Shown here in pieces: positions 47,656-58,239 of a stretch of DNA of 64,000 nucleotides. This DNA comes from Naematelia aurantialba (taxonomy: Eukaryota; Basidiomycota; Tremellomycetes; Tremellales; Naemateliaceae), in NCBI GenBank assembly GCA_021527695.1, contig JAKFAO010000002.1, forward strand, positions 496,001-560,000, read 5' to 3'. Every line of letters starts with the position of its first letter. The stretch's first letter is position 1. Made by a program: the position numbers and the translations under genes. Under the pieces are notes generated by a model. That model saw only the letters and a program-made list of their open reading frames with translations. It ran no database searches and was not told the origin of the DNA.

Positions 47656-48746
47656 TCGTGCGCCACGGCCCTGAGCACGCATCGACCGTGCGCATCGACG
47701 TCCCGCATCGACCTCACGCATCGGGCTTGCGCGTGGTCGTTGCGCATAGGCTGTGGTGGTTTGGTTGTTGTCGTTCGTGTTCTCGTCATCCTATTGCGGC
47801 ACTTCCCGTCCTATGCTACATTACATCCTATGCATGCTTCACCATGGCCCTATGCCACCTGCCACCGTACACGTCCCTGCAATATCCGAGTACGTTATAC
47901 TCTCCAAACTGCAAATTGCCCGGCGGACATTCTGTGCCTCGACTCTACCAGCCCCCGCAGCTACAGTACACAGTATCCGCTGCACGGATACACGGTACGG
48001 CACCGTGCACGACGAAAATCAAAGTCCGAGCGGCGCATCTGACGCACGGTCCGCCTGATCACATACAGCATAGGGCAGGTGTATCAAATGCATCACGCCA
48101 TACGGCAATGTGTGTCGTGTATCCAACCGATTGCCAACATGCAGATCCATGATTCCATGAGTTCGAGAGCCACCTCGTTACACACGCGAGGGTTTTTAGA
48201 CGCAAACGAGAAAATGCACAAGTCGAAGTCGATCAAGCCAAGTAGAGCAAGCCGTCCTTTGACCGGGAAGGGATAGGAAAGCAGACGGCGAGGGAGACGG
48301 GGACGGGGACGGAACAGAGACACAGACAGAAAATGAAAAGACAAACGCCAGTAGGGTGCGAATGGCGCTCCAAGTCGAGACCGAGACCGAGGACGTCGTC
48401 GCCGAGGATATGCCAATGTCAGATTAGAGAAAGCGTCGGTAGGAGAGCGAGATGGAAACCGGATGCTTGCCAAACTCCCCGTGCTCTTGTCCACGAATCG
48501 AAATCCAATCCAATGTGCTCTAGTGCCAATGAAGCCAAGCTATAGCCCAAGCCGCTGGGGTATCGATGCGGGAGATCTCGCCATAAAGTGCGTTGATGCA
48601 ATGCCTTGTTGAGTCGATGTACTGTACATATAGAGCCGGATGAGGAAAGAGACGAATACCAACGTGTCGGAGGCGGGGTTGCAGGGTGTGGTGTGATTGC
48701 AGTCAAGCCAGGATACCAGGCGACCAGTCGGACAGTAAGCCACCGC
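47656..48746. other. Long convergent spacer
   Basis: 1.1 kb between SDA1 and the PSR1-like phosphatase, whose stop is at 48747. It contains several CGCATCGAC-like short repeats (47680-47720). Frames on both strands look non-coding, and no tRNA-like fold was recognised by eye. Confidence 0.5.
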
Positions 48747-50617
48747 TTAGAGCGAACCATCAAGGACGCCACGGATATCGTCGACCGTCGCTAGGTCTGC
48801 CAGGAAGGGGCAGAGGTCGGTGAGCTCAGTGTCGTGTGGGTCGTTGAACCAGGTCGAGACGGGTACCGCGTTGTTGGGATGGAAGATGTACGATGCGGGG
48901 GAATTGTCAATGATGATGCACGTCTCCATATCGCGCCCTAGTTGTGACAGATCCTACAACGACTGTCAGCTGCGCCGGACACGCGATGGGTAGCGTAGCT
49001 CACCTTGACGTAGTTGCCCTTGTGGTTATAGCAGCTCTCTCTGAACAGACGATGCCGCACAACACGATGCACGTCGAGCATATCGAGTACAGGGTCGGCG
49101 TACTGTCATTAGCCCAGCAAATAGCATGCGACTCACCTTGGACAGCGAGGCAGTGAAGACGACAATCTCGTAGATCTTGCCCATCTCCTTGAGGAAGTGG
49201 TCGACACCTGGACGTTTGATCACGTAGACATTATGTGTTTGAGATTCAATCTCCACTGGGACAATGTAGTCTGCCGAAGGTAGCATCTGGGCATGTCAGT
49301 TGCCAGTCGTGCATGCCTCGGCAGAGCACCCTGCCAAGCTCACCTTGAAGCTGGAATGCAAGAGCGTCTCGTCAAGATCGAGCACTAGACATTTCATTCC
49401 GTAATGCTGCTTTTCCACTGGAGGCAACAGAGGCGCAGGTTGCCCATTCTGTGGTAGGTCAGCGGGACGTTTTATAATGGCTGGAGGAATCGCGGCACCA
49501 ACCTCGTCAAGCGGGATCCCCATTCCGCCCTGAGCGATCAATCTATCCTCCTCGTCCTCGTAATCCTCCTCCAGGGGATACTCCCCTTCCTGCTCGGCCT
49601 CTGGCTCTGGCTCGTCCAGAGGCTGGTCGAGTATGCCCTCCGAATCGCTGATGCTGGAATAACCTCCAGACGTCTCGGTGCGATCTCCTCCCGCGGAGGA
49701 CGGTGGTGCTGCAGCGCCAGCTGCCGGAGCGATATCAGAGTTATCACGACTGGGGTGGGGCCGTGTGGGAGTGCCATGGAGTGCTGGGCCTGATCCTGGA
49801 GGTTGAACAGCGGACGACGTCATCCCAGCCGTCTGAGCTATCAGTGGAAACTCGTGCGGGCCCGTCGACGACTCACCTCGTCGTCTGGGAGGAGGACGGG
49901 TTCTACCGGTCCGACGATGACCTCGCCAAGTGCTGGTGATCCTGTACTCGTACCCGCCATGCGCTCTTTTTCCGCCTCTTCCACCAGAGTATGTCCCGTC
50001 GTCGTCGTGGTACCGGTACCGCTCGTTCCTGTCGTCCCAGTTGCGCCGGCCACGTCTCCTGCCTGTTTCCCTCCTTGTGCCACCGGCTTGCTCGGCCCCG
50101 CCGCACCATCATCCGCTATGGTCGCTGGTGTGGTGGTCGACTTCTGCGCCATGGCCGGTTTGGGCTGTGCGGCACTTGCCGGCTTCTTTGGCGGCGGATC
50201 CTCATAGTCGCTCGCTGACAGACACCCGAGCGCGATAAACAGCCCCGTCAGCCCCTTGCGCTTCTTCTTCTTCTTCTTCTGCGCTGGTTTGGTCGTCGAA
50301 GCGGACTGTGCGGGTTTGGCGGGGGCGGAGCGAGGGGCGGTAGAGGACGAGGCGGCGGCGGGCTTCGAGGCGCCCTTGCCTGATAACCGCCTGGCGATGG
50401 GCTTGGAGGTGCTCGGCTTACCCTGGGCTGCTCCCGCTTGTGCCGGTGCGGTACTGGTGGATGAAGCCGTGGTGGGACTGACGAGGGCCGTCTCGCTGTC
50501 GGATGGGACCCTGTCCTTCATGGTTTCTGAGGCTGCGGTGACGGGGGTAGCGGGCGTGATGTGGACGATTGGTGATGCGCTCTGTTGGGCGGACGTCGAC
50601 GCCGACGTGCTTGCCAT
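48747..50617 (-). CDS. PSR1/PSR2-like phosphatase (SCP/NIF-type, HAD superfamily)
   Basis: Six exons or so. The N-terminal half (50617-49890) is disordered and Ala/Ser/Thr/Pro-rich. It contains a Lys run followed by the hydrophobic piece [24 protein letters not shown], a possible peripheral membrane or palmitoyl-Cys anchor as in yeast PSR proteins. An acidic stretch ([11 protein letters not shown]) leads to the catalytic domain: [17 protein letters not shown] (DxDxT motif with the nucleophilic Asp, near 49400), [86 protein letters not shown] and [18 protein letters not shown]. It is a Mg-dependent Ser/Thr phosphatase; in yeast PSR1/2 act at the plasma membrane in sodium-stress responses with WHI2. 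That pathway is transferred by homology only. Confidence 0.93.
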
Positions 50618-52162
50618 CGCTTGCCACCGGGTCAGAGAGAGTGACGGAGACGGCGCGAGGGAGAATGGAGAGGGAAGGAGGACGAGGGAAGGGAGAGAAA
50701 TAGAAAGATTGGAGAGTTGAAAGGACGGTCAGACGGGTGCTATTATTCCGAGTGTTGATAGGCGTGTGTGTATCTCTCTGAATGTCTCGGGGACGTTTAA
50801 ATGAGGGGGGGGAGCAGCGCCGCGCGTCCAATCCAGTCGGGCCCAAGTGCACAGTCTCGTCTCACCAGTGCGTGCACCGTCGCGGGTCGCAACACGCCGA
50901 GGAATGCGAGAAATGCGAGATGCGATGAAGATGGAGGATGGGATAAAGACGCTCGGACCGGGAAAGAGGCGAGGTTGGGAGGTGGAATACGCCGTCCAGT
51001 AAATGTCAGGGCGAAACAGAATGCAAGGGGAAGGACAGGGAGGAAAGGGAGGGAGGAAAGGAGGGAGGAAAGGAGGAAGGAAAGGAGGAAGGGGGACCAG
51101 GGGGGGAAGCGCGTTTGTTTCTTCAGGGACAGAAATCAAAACACATACAACCACCACCGATTCCCGTTCTCCGGCGAGAAAGAAAGAAAGCAAGCAACGG
51201 GGTGTGTCGGTCAGGCACGGTCGAGTACGTAAATGGGGGAAGAGGGGAAATCACCCAATCGGGCGTTTCCACGAGATCCCAGCGTATGGTCTCAAACGGT
51301 CTCCCCCGCCAGTGTGGCGCCAGCGCGTGCGATGGCCAAGGCATCGAGTGCATTGCACCATGTGCGGGCGTTGTGCGCCGACGGCAGCGGGTCGTCATAG
51401 GCGACAGCTGGGGGGAGCATGTCCACATCCTGTCGCGCACGATTGGTCTGGGCAAAGGAGATTCAAAACAGAAGCAGACGCCAAACGGCTCTTTCGGTGG
51501 AAACGATTTCCGACCGCAGTAGAGACAGACATGGCTGCCATGTATAACCGAATCAAACGACACGACGGAAGACCATATAGCGCTGATCTGCACGCCGCTG
51601 GACTGCACTGAGCTTTACCAATATCTGTGTGACTTGCAACGGACCCTAGAAGAGTATTCGCCACTGGTGTCTCGATGCCTTGACGCCTTCTTGCCTATCG
51701 CCGTGCTGCCACACCGCCTCTCGCCCGTGACCGTCGGGAAACCTCCCTTCCAATTAAAGAAGCTGAGACGTCTCATGTCCGACTCCGCCGTACGCTCCTT
51801 TGTGGCGAAACACGGAACTCGAGGCGCCACGGACGCTGAGCGGGTGCAGCTTTCTCATATTTGTCGCCATCGAGACTGTATTCGCCACTGCACCTCGTTC
51901 TCCTTCTTCCTTGCAGCGTCGACTTCTTTCCGTCCAAATATACTCGGCTTTGCACTTCCAAATATACTCACTAAACTCGGAGCTTCCAAACATACTCATC
52001 TTTGGTACTCCCAAATAGATTCGACTCTGATCCTTCCAATCGTCTCGACCGGCTCACATCCAGTGGCGACACCCTTCCAATCAACCCCTCTCTCTGTCTT
52101 TCTTCCTCTCTCGCTGATTTCCCCTCTCTAGTCACCGGTCGCCAGTCATTTATCACCTACAA
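50618..52162. promoter_or_regulatory. 1.5-kb divergent intergenic region
   Basis: Lies between the phosphatase gene and the intronless acidic protein gene. It contains a GGGAGGAAAGGA purine repeat (51030-51110) and three degenerate copies of a TTCCAAATATACTC-type element (51935-52020) about 140 bases before the plus-strand start. Open frames are present on both strands, but none resembles a known protein. Confidence 0.5.
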
Positions 52163-53215
52163 ATGTCCACCAGATCGAGCTGGACAGCAGCAGTGTGCGA
52201 GTACTTGGGAACGACCGGTCGTCGCCCACTGCGGAACCCGTCTACGCCGCCGCAGACCGAAAAGGCCAGGTACTCGGGCCGCACCTCCAACGGCTTACAT
52301 CGCCCTTCCAACGACTTGCATGGCCCTTCCAGCGACTTGCATGGCCCCTCCTCGAGCATTTCGAATCCTCTTACAACAAACATCGGTGAGACGTCTGCCG
52401 GTGGTCCCTCGAACGTCCTGGCCCGCTCCTCTCGTTCACGTACCTCCGCAAGGACGTTTGCCGCAAGGACCTTTGAGGAGACTTTGCATTCCCCAGACTC
52501 CTCTCCAGGCTCTTCCTCGTCGTCGTTCTCTTCCACTTGGCCGGCTTCGTCCTCCCCACTCGCAGACCGACGCCCCCAGTGGCTCACTGCCGAACCGACC
52601 GAAACTGACCCCCCATCTTCCACTTCGGAACCAACCCAACCAGCCGAACCATCCGAACAAACCCAACCAGCAGAACAAGCAGAACTCGCTGAACCAGCAG
52701 AACGACATGAACAAACAGAACAAGCAGAACACGACCCACCCCCCAGCTACCTTGAAACCATACTCGAATCCACCCTCTCGGCCCTCGCCTCCGCGCCAAC
52801 TGCCACGGCCCGTGCCCGCGCCTTGCAGGAACTACACGACCAAGAAACCTCCCTGCGCGACGACGTCGCCAGTCTGGCAGGTATCCTCGACTGCATGGCG
52901 CACGAGACGAGCCAGAGCCCTCACGACCTCCCTCCAGATGGGTTTCCAGGGGAGGCAGAGGCGAGGGACATGTTGGCTGATCGGAGGAGAGTGCTGGACC
53001 GGCTGAGGAGCTGTCTTGGTTCGGCGAGTGGCGGTGCTAGCCTGGATATCGATAGTGACGCCGAGGCCGAGGTGGAGATCGAGGGTGGCCGTAGTGGCGA
53101 TGGTGATGGGTATGGTGATGGCAATGGCGATGGCGATGGCGAGGGCGAGGGCAATGGCTATGCTGATGTGCATGGTAATGACAATGGCGACGGTGATGAC
53201 GGTCCGAATTTCTAG
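52163..53215 (+). CDS. Intronless disordered acidic protein, unknown function
   Basis: One uninterrupted frame of 350 residues. The N-terminal third is Ser/Arg/Thr-rich, with an exact local repeat (LHGPSSDLHGPSS). A middle part is made of PAEPSEQTQPAEQAELAEPAE-like Pro/Glu/Gln/Ala repeats, then PPPSYLETILES, a PPxY motif that could bind WW domains. The only well-structured-looking segment is helical: ARARALQELHDQETSLRDDVASLAGILDCMAHE (about 52810-52910) and EARDMLADRRRVLDRLRSCLGS. The C-terminus is an Asp/Gly/Asn run (GDGDGYGDGNGDGDG), encoded by a GGCGAT/GGTGAT repeat. No domain was recognised. A competing frame in 52002-53006 is Pro/Thr/Gln-only and less protein-like, so this frame is preferred. 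Confidence 0.6.
   Translation: MSTRSSWTAAVCEYLGTTGRRPLRNPSTPPQTEKARYSGRTSNGLHRPSNDLHGPSSDLHGPSSSISNPLTTNIGETSAGGPSNVLARSSRSRTSARTFAARTFEETLHSPDSSPGSSSSSFSSTWPASSSPLADRRPQWLTAEPTETDPPSSTSEPTQPAEPSEQTQPAEQAELAEPAERHEQTEQAEHDPPPSYLETILESTLSALASAPTATARARALQELHDQETSLRDDVASLAGILDCMAHETSQSPHDLPPDGFPGEAEARDMLADRRRVLDRLRSCLGSASGGASLDIDSDAEAEVEIEGGRSGDGDGYGDGNGDGDGEGEGNGYADVHGNDNGDGDDGPNF
53090..53200 (+). repeat. GATGGC/GATGGT hexanucleotide repeat
   Basis: Degenerate GATGGC/GGTGAT units coding for the Gly-Asp-Asn C-terminal run of the acidic protein. Confidence 0.85.
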
Positions 53216-53615
53216 ACCCAGAACGACGTCATCTTTGAGCACGAGACGCACCACAGTTGAGCGGTTCGAAGCAGTAGAAGCAGTAGATGGCTGTAGGCTT
53301 GAAAAACCAGGACTTCGAGCTATCCTGCTCGCGCGACATAGATGCATACATTGGACATGGCCCAACTTTTCAACTAAACCGTAACGACTATGCTAGTGAT
53401 GCTGACTACTCGTCTCTATAATCCCGCGCATGAGCTCGGTATCTGCTTGAACAGGGGAGCCCCGAGTCTCATCCCGCACGGATCCATCAGCTCCGGCGAG
53501 GGTATGGCCAACTCCCGCGGCCCTCGTCTACCTCTCCTTCGCCTTCTCCTATGCTCCTACACCCTTTGTCCACCTCCCTTTCCCTTCGCCTATGCTCTTA
53601 CACCTTCCGATGCGC
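53216..53615. other. Convergent spacer
   Basis: 400 bases between the acidic-protein gene and the CDF transporter gene, whose stop is at 53616. It contains TATGCTCCTACACC-like repeats (53550-53615). No further gene is recognised. Confidence 0.5.
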
Positions 53616-55673
53616 CTACACCTTCTTTCGATGCTCCTACTCACGTTAGCTCCGCACACAATTCCGCCCGCCCGACTCACCGGCTTGTGGCCCACTTCAT
53701 GATCGACGTGCACAAAACACCGATCCACGTCTGGCAGCGCTTCAATCTGATCCTGGAGATCCTGGGCGATATCATGCGCCTTCCAAAGCGGCATTTCTGG
53801 ATCGAGCACAATGTCCACCTCGACGAAGTACTTGGGGCCAGAGTGATACACCCTGCACGTGTCTACCGACGCAATCTCAGAATTGAATGTCATTGCCTAA
53901 ACCGTCAGCAATCTCTCCAGAACAAATATTCGAACATGCCTTGGACACGGAAGATACCGACGCTTACCTTGTAGGTGACGAGATTCTGATAATCAGCTGG
54001 CGCGGCGATGCCAGCCAGGAAGGTGAACTGTTCTGCGCCGTCAGCAGGGAATGCTGTTCAAACGATAGCGAGGTACCGTATACAGTAAGAGTCCAGACAA
54101 CAATGACACCACTGGCAATGATCATGGCCCCCATTGGGTCGATCTGGCATGGACATGAGCAGACTTCCTCCTGCTGGGACCACTCGACCACTCACCCACC
54201 ACGCAAGCTTCGCACCACCCGCAGACGTGAGGATACCAAAGCCGTTCCTACGCTGTTCAGCGATTTCCTGTAGGTCATCGCGATGCTCACGTGAACAGAT
54301 CATTCCGATGATCTTCCCAGAGTACCTGTACTTGCGAACTCTGGTTCTTGACGGCATAGCAGAAAATGAACAGTGCAAATTTGACTCCTGTCCAGTCATC
54401 AGCACGCGCTCAAGACGTTGAGGAGAAACACACCCCATGCCACAGCAACGGCTACGATGGAAGGAATATGCAGCTCGCTTGTCTCGCTATCACCATGGGT
54501 AACGAGGCTGCGAATAGACTCGACCTAACTCGGTCAGCCTGGACGGTAACGCCGAGGAGAAGACCGACGATGAGGATGACGTTGACACCGCCCATGATGA
54601 AGCCGTACACTATATCGTCAGGGCATGGAAAGAGGAACACGGAAAGGACTGACCAATGTTACCACTTGAAGAAGCAGTTGTAAGCGTCACGCCTTTATAT
54701 TATAGTCAAGAGTCTCACACTGAGATGGTCAGCTAAATCCTGCAAACGCTGACTCACTAGTCTCAAATCTCGATCCGCGCACTGGCCACTTCTTCTCCTC
54801 CGCCTTGCTGGACGCCCGATGCGCGTACCACAGTATCAGATTGGCGAATGGGTCAACTGTCGGGTCATATCAGGTACGCTGTAGAGCAGCAGACAGTAGT
54901 CTACTCACAGACTAGAGATGATCAGTGCATGCTCATCAACGGCGTACAAGAGACATGGCGGGAGCGCTGCAAGAACGCAGAACAGATGGTGGAGACTTTG
55001 GCCACAGGAGAAGGAGACATTTGGCAAGGCGGGTTTCGTCGGTCCGGGAGATGACGCAGCACTCACCACTATCCACACAGCTCGCCAGCAGTGCCAGAGA
55101 ACCACTGCTTATCGCCGCATAAAGCTGCACGATAGCAAGGCAGATGTTGGCGCCGAAGGAGAGGTTGACAGCAAGCTTGACCTTGAGCGCATTGTCCGAC
55201 GCATCCTGCTCGCCCTCCGCAGTGTGCGCTGAGAGCGGCTTGAGGAGGGACTGGATCTGCTCATTTTGCGCCTCGTAGAACGAAGCGATCTTCTTGCCCT
55301 TTTTCCGGCTGTAAGCGGGTCAGCCAATCCTCTACTTGCTGCACTTGCCACTCGCCAACAAGAGGGAAAGAGGCACAGAAGGGAAGACAGAAAGAGAGAA
55401 AGACAGACGGAGACCACGGGAGGACGGTGCAGAAAGGCAGAGAGGGGATAGAACTGGCGTGCTGGCGAGAGAGACCTACTGCCTGATCCCATCGATATCT
55501 TCACCGCTGACGATTTTGGACCGCAGCAATAGAGGATCCCTCTCCCCCGCTTCCCGCCCAACGACAGACGGAATGTTCATGAGCTCGATGTCATCAAACT
55601 TGGGCGAGGAGGAGCGTTCCGGCGCTACAGCGGTCGCGGTCGACGGCCCAACAGTGATCTCTGTCGCTGACAT
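53616..55673 (-). CDS. Cation diffusion facilitator (CDF) transporter, MTP-like
   Basis: Multi-exon gene from MSATEITVGPSTATAVAPE (ATG at 55673) to HKPEHRKKV (stop 53616). The cytosolic N-terminus ends SFYEAQNEQIQSLLKPL. TM1 reads LAVNLSFGANICLAIVQLYAAISSGSLALLA, then TM2 CVDSVFDPFANLILWYAHRA with the metal-site DxxxD (reconstructed across a 3-nt exon at 54909-54911). Next come IVYGFIMGGVNVILIV, VAVAWGVKFALFIFCYAVKNQSSQVQVLWEDHRNDLFTNGFGILTSAGGAKLAWWVDPMGAMII with the HxxxD site, and the cytoplasmic metal-binding domain TFNSEIASVDTCRVYHSGPKYFVEVDIVLDPEMPLWKAHDIAQDLQDQI ... DRCFVHVDHEVGH. These proteins export or sequester Zn, Mn or Fe from the cytosol by proton exchange; a DxxxD TM2 site suggests Mn, but this is inference. 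Several introns are only 43-52 nt. Confidence 0.92.
54909..54911 (-). other. Inferred 3-nt micro-exon of the CDF gene
   Basis: The three bases read TCT on the minus strand. They are bounded upstream by CATCTCTAG (acceptor) and downstream by GTGAGTAG (donor). The preceding exon ends at 55067 with GATAGTG, and the next begins at 54856 with TTGACCC. Including TCT converts the codons to GAT AGT GTC TTT GAC CCA, giving DSVFDP, the conserved TM2 motif of fungal CDF proteins. Skipping it gives DSVDP and loses one residue of the DxxxD spacing. The flanking introns are 155 nt and 52 nt. Seen: the splice signals and frame. Inferred: use in RNA. Confidence 0.65.
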
Positions 55674-56205
55674 GATGCTCGATGCTTGGTATACAACGGT
55701 GTAGAACACGAAGAGCACTTTTTGGCACCAGTGGCAAAGGAGGCCACGTGACGAGGCGTCATTTTCCAGGGCTCCGGTACTTCATCAAGCCTTTGCTTGG
55801 CATTATTGTCGGGACATGACATTTGTAAAAGCGACGATTGGGCTACATTGCAATGGACTTGTGAGAGCTGTGTGGCAGATTGCAAGATGATACATGGCTC
55901 TTGGCCTCGACCCGTGGCATCGTCCCCGTACTTGGAACGGAAACACCTTCACATTCGTTATGCAGAAAGCTGAGCCTGGCGAGCAAGAGACCACGGATCG
56001 TCTTCTTTGGCGCTGCGGGTATGTCCGATTCCGCGAATACCCCGGTGGAAGAAGCGATTGGGCAGGCGGGATAAGTTGACCGGACGAACACTGGAACACA
56101 TCCTCCATTCTGCGTCCTATGCGCCTTGGAATATCGCTAGCTGCCCCCTTGGCCCAGAACTTGCGTACACCTTTGGTAGCTGCACCTGCAAAGACTCTGT
56201 TAAGG
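55674..56205. promoter_or_regulatory. Divergent promoter region, CDF transporter and glyoxalase I
   Basis: 532 bases between the two start codons. Open frames on both strands are not supported. No clear metal- or stress-response element could be assigned by eye. Confidence 0.5.
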
Positions 56206-57620
56206 ATGGCGTCCACCTCTGACACTTCGACTTACCGCGTACGTCACTGCTACCCTTGCCGCCGTGCTCCCTTGTCGTGCTAGTCCCCTCATGCTCCATC
56301 GTGTAGACGGCGCATTGAAGCTCCTTCTGCTCATCCGTGCGTGTGTATGCAGCTGACGAGACCAGTTCAACCACACCATGTTCCGTATCAAGGACCCCAA
56401 GGTCTCGATCCCGTTTTACGAAAAGGTCTTGGGCATGGAGGTGGGTCCCGCTGCTGTCACAGTGCCGTCTATCTGTCGGGCTCTTCCAAGTACACTCGCA
56501 CCTCTACTCCGTCTGTCTCGATCTCGATCGGATGGCTGTCTCGATGTGTCCCGACTTTTCCGGCTGTGCACTGGGGCGGCTGCGTAAATTGGTAGTTCCA
56601 GTTCGTGGGCTGCACGAGGCTGTAGTCCCGGGTCACATTCTGTACGGCGCTATAGTCCCGGTTCACAGGCTGTACGGCACTGGAGTCACAGTTCACACGC
56701 TGTGGCACTGCAACCCCGCTCACACGCTGTAGCTATTCAACGAATCGCCCGGAAGCGACTTTACAAACTTCTTCCTCGCGTTCCCGGGCGGCTTTGGCCC
56801 CGACGCTGACAAGATGAGCAAGGCCGACAAGGCGCATGTGCAGATGGCGAGGGAGGGGGTCCTCGAGCTGTGCTGGAACCACGGGACTGGTCCGTGCTGA
56901 GTTTGTCGACGTTGACTGTGCGCTGACGACTTGCTTTCTCTTTCTTTCTTACGACTCGTGCCTTCTTCTCTTCCGTTCCCGGCCGCTTGCCTTCTTTCTC
57001 TTCTCTTCTCTTCTCCTCTTTTCTCTCCTTCTTTCCCTTTCTTCAAACTCCTCTTGCTTCTTCCCGTCCTCTGCATGATTTGTTGTGTAAAATCTTGGTT
57101 CCTTTGCGCCTCTGTAATTAATTCCTGCGTCCCAAACCGCAGAATCCGACCCCGACTTCAAAGGCTACGTATCAGGCAACGAAGAGCCCAACCGCGGGTT
57201 CGGGCACATTGCCATCACTGTCGATAACCTCCAAGCCGCCTGCAAGCGCTTTGACGACCTCGGCGTCAAGTTTAAGAAACGGCCAGAGGAGGGCCGGATG
57301 CGGCATATCGCGTTCATCTATGATCCGGATGGTGTGTTGCTGTCATTCCTACGTCTCTATCCCTTGGTCCCGTCCCTGTATCCCTGTATCCCTGTATCCC
57401 TGTATCCCTGTATCCCTGTATCCTCTATTACATCCCTGCATCTCTGTGTCCCATCGCTATATCCCCGAATTCCCTCCCTATAACCTGGATCCCTTCACCA
57501 AGTCTCTAAATCCCCTCGCAATAATTCCCTGTCCCCAATATCGTGCCATGGGATTCCGTTCCAGCTCTGGCTGACTAGTCGACAGGATACTGGATCGAAA
57601 TCCTCAACAACACAAAGTGA
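56206..57620 (+). CDS. GLO1: Lactoylglutathione lyase (glyoxalase I)
   Basis: Exon 1 (56206-56238) gives [11 protein letters not shown]. Exon 2 (56366-56440) gives [25 protein letters not shown], with the first metal ligand region (N-H-T-M). Later exons give [93 protein letters not shown] and the short last exon [10 protein letters not shown]. The order is the two-beta-alpha-beta-beta-beta layout of the VOC fold, with Glu in VLELCW, His in GFGHIAI and Glu in YWIEIL as metal ligands. It converts the methylglyoxal-glutathione hemithioacetal to S-lactoylglutathione in the cytosol. Three introns are long and repeat-rich: 56441-56729 (tandem), about 56888-57140 (pyrimidine-rich) and about 57331-57585 (TATCCCTGTA units). 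Confidence 0.95.
56596..56728 (+). repeat. About 30-nt tandem repeats in glyoxalase I intron 2
   Basis: About five degenerate copies of a unit like GTTCACAGGCTGTACGGCACTATAGTCCC fill the second half of the intron up to the acceptor. Confidence 0.85.
57366..57424 (+). repeat. TATCCCTG(TA) repeat in the last glyoxalase I intron
   Basis: Five contiguous 10-base units TATCCCTGTA, with flanking degenerate copies, inside the final intron. The telomere-like look is coincidental. Confidence 0.85.
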
Positions 57621-58239
57621 ACGACTCGGCGCCGTGACGTAGGGTCAGCTACGGCGGTTCAACTCCTCGCTAGGTGGTGTATCTAGGAACGAAGTAAAAA
57701 AGTCAGATAGTAGCCAAGTCGATGTGCTCAGTCTTGTCATGCAAGAAAGTGGATGTATGTAGTCTTGTCATGCAAGGAAGTGGATGCGCTCAGTCTTGTT
57801 ATCAAGAAAGTGGATGCGCTCAGTCTTGTCATTCATACAGTATCGCCGTTGCTGACTTGCAACGGATGTTTTGCTGTATCCTGTGACCATGCCTTCACTG
57901 TGCTGATGATCACCAAGTCTTCATACTTCATTGCGACTCGTTAATCGATTGAATATCGGACAGGTACAACAATATGCCAACATCATTCTGCGCTCTAATG
58001 AATCTACCGCCGGCTATTCACTTTTGCCTTATCCTTCATCCTTCACTTCCCTGTTCTCCATTTCTCTCTCCTCTCTTGTCTTCCAGCTTCTTCGTCGCCC
58101 GTCACATTAAGCCTACGACTCGCTTCCGTCTCTCGAATCCACGATAATCTCTCCCTCCGCCCAACCCTGGCGCGCCATATCTCCCTCCCAACCCTCGCGC
58201 CATATCTCCTCCCAACCCAGCGCATATCTTCCCCACCCA
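57621..58239. other. Convergent spacer with a 30-nt minisatellite
   Basis: 3'-to-3' region between glyoxalase I and the PFK-2/FBPase-2 gene. It contains the repeat at 57718-57836, then pyrimidine-rich sequence near the second gene's end. No gene was seen. Confidence 0.55.
57718..57836 (+). repeat. About 30-nt minisatellite, four copies
   Basis: Units of the form GTGGATGCGCTCAGTCTTGTCATGCAAGAA recur four times with small changes. Confidence 0.9.

Noticed and set aside
52002..53006. 334-codon plus-strand frame overlapping the acidic protein gene
   Set aside because: Composed almost only of Pro/Arg/Gln/Asn low complexity. The 52163-53215 frame has a plausible start, helical segment and stop context.
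54246..54300. Read-through frame EHRDDLQEIAEQRRNGFG in the CDF gene
   Set aside because: It runs through a 43-nt intron. Splicing gives EDHRNDLFTNGFG, the family-typical HxxxD segment.
57366..57424. TATCCCTGTA repeats considered as interstitial telomere sequence
   Set aside because: The unit does not match the TTAGGG/CCCTAA type or any known fungal telomere repeat, and it sits within an intron.
57718..57836. Regular repeats considered as a CRISPR array
   Set aside because: The units are contiguous and degenerate, with no unique spacers, and the genome is eukaryotic. This is a minisatellite.
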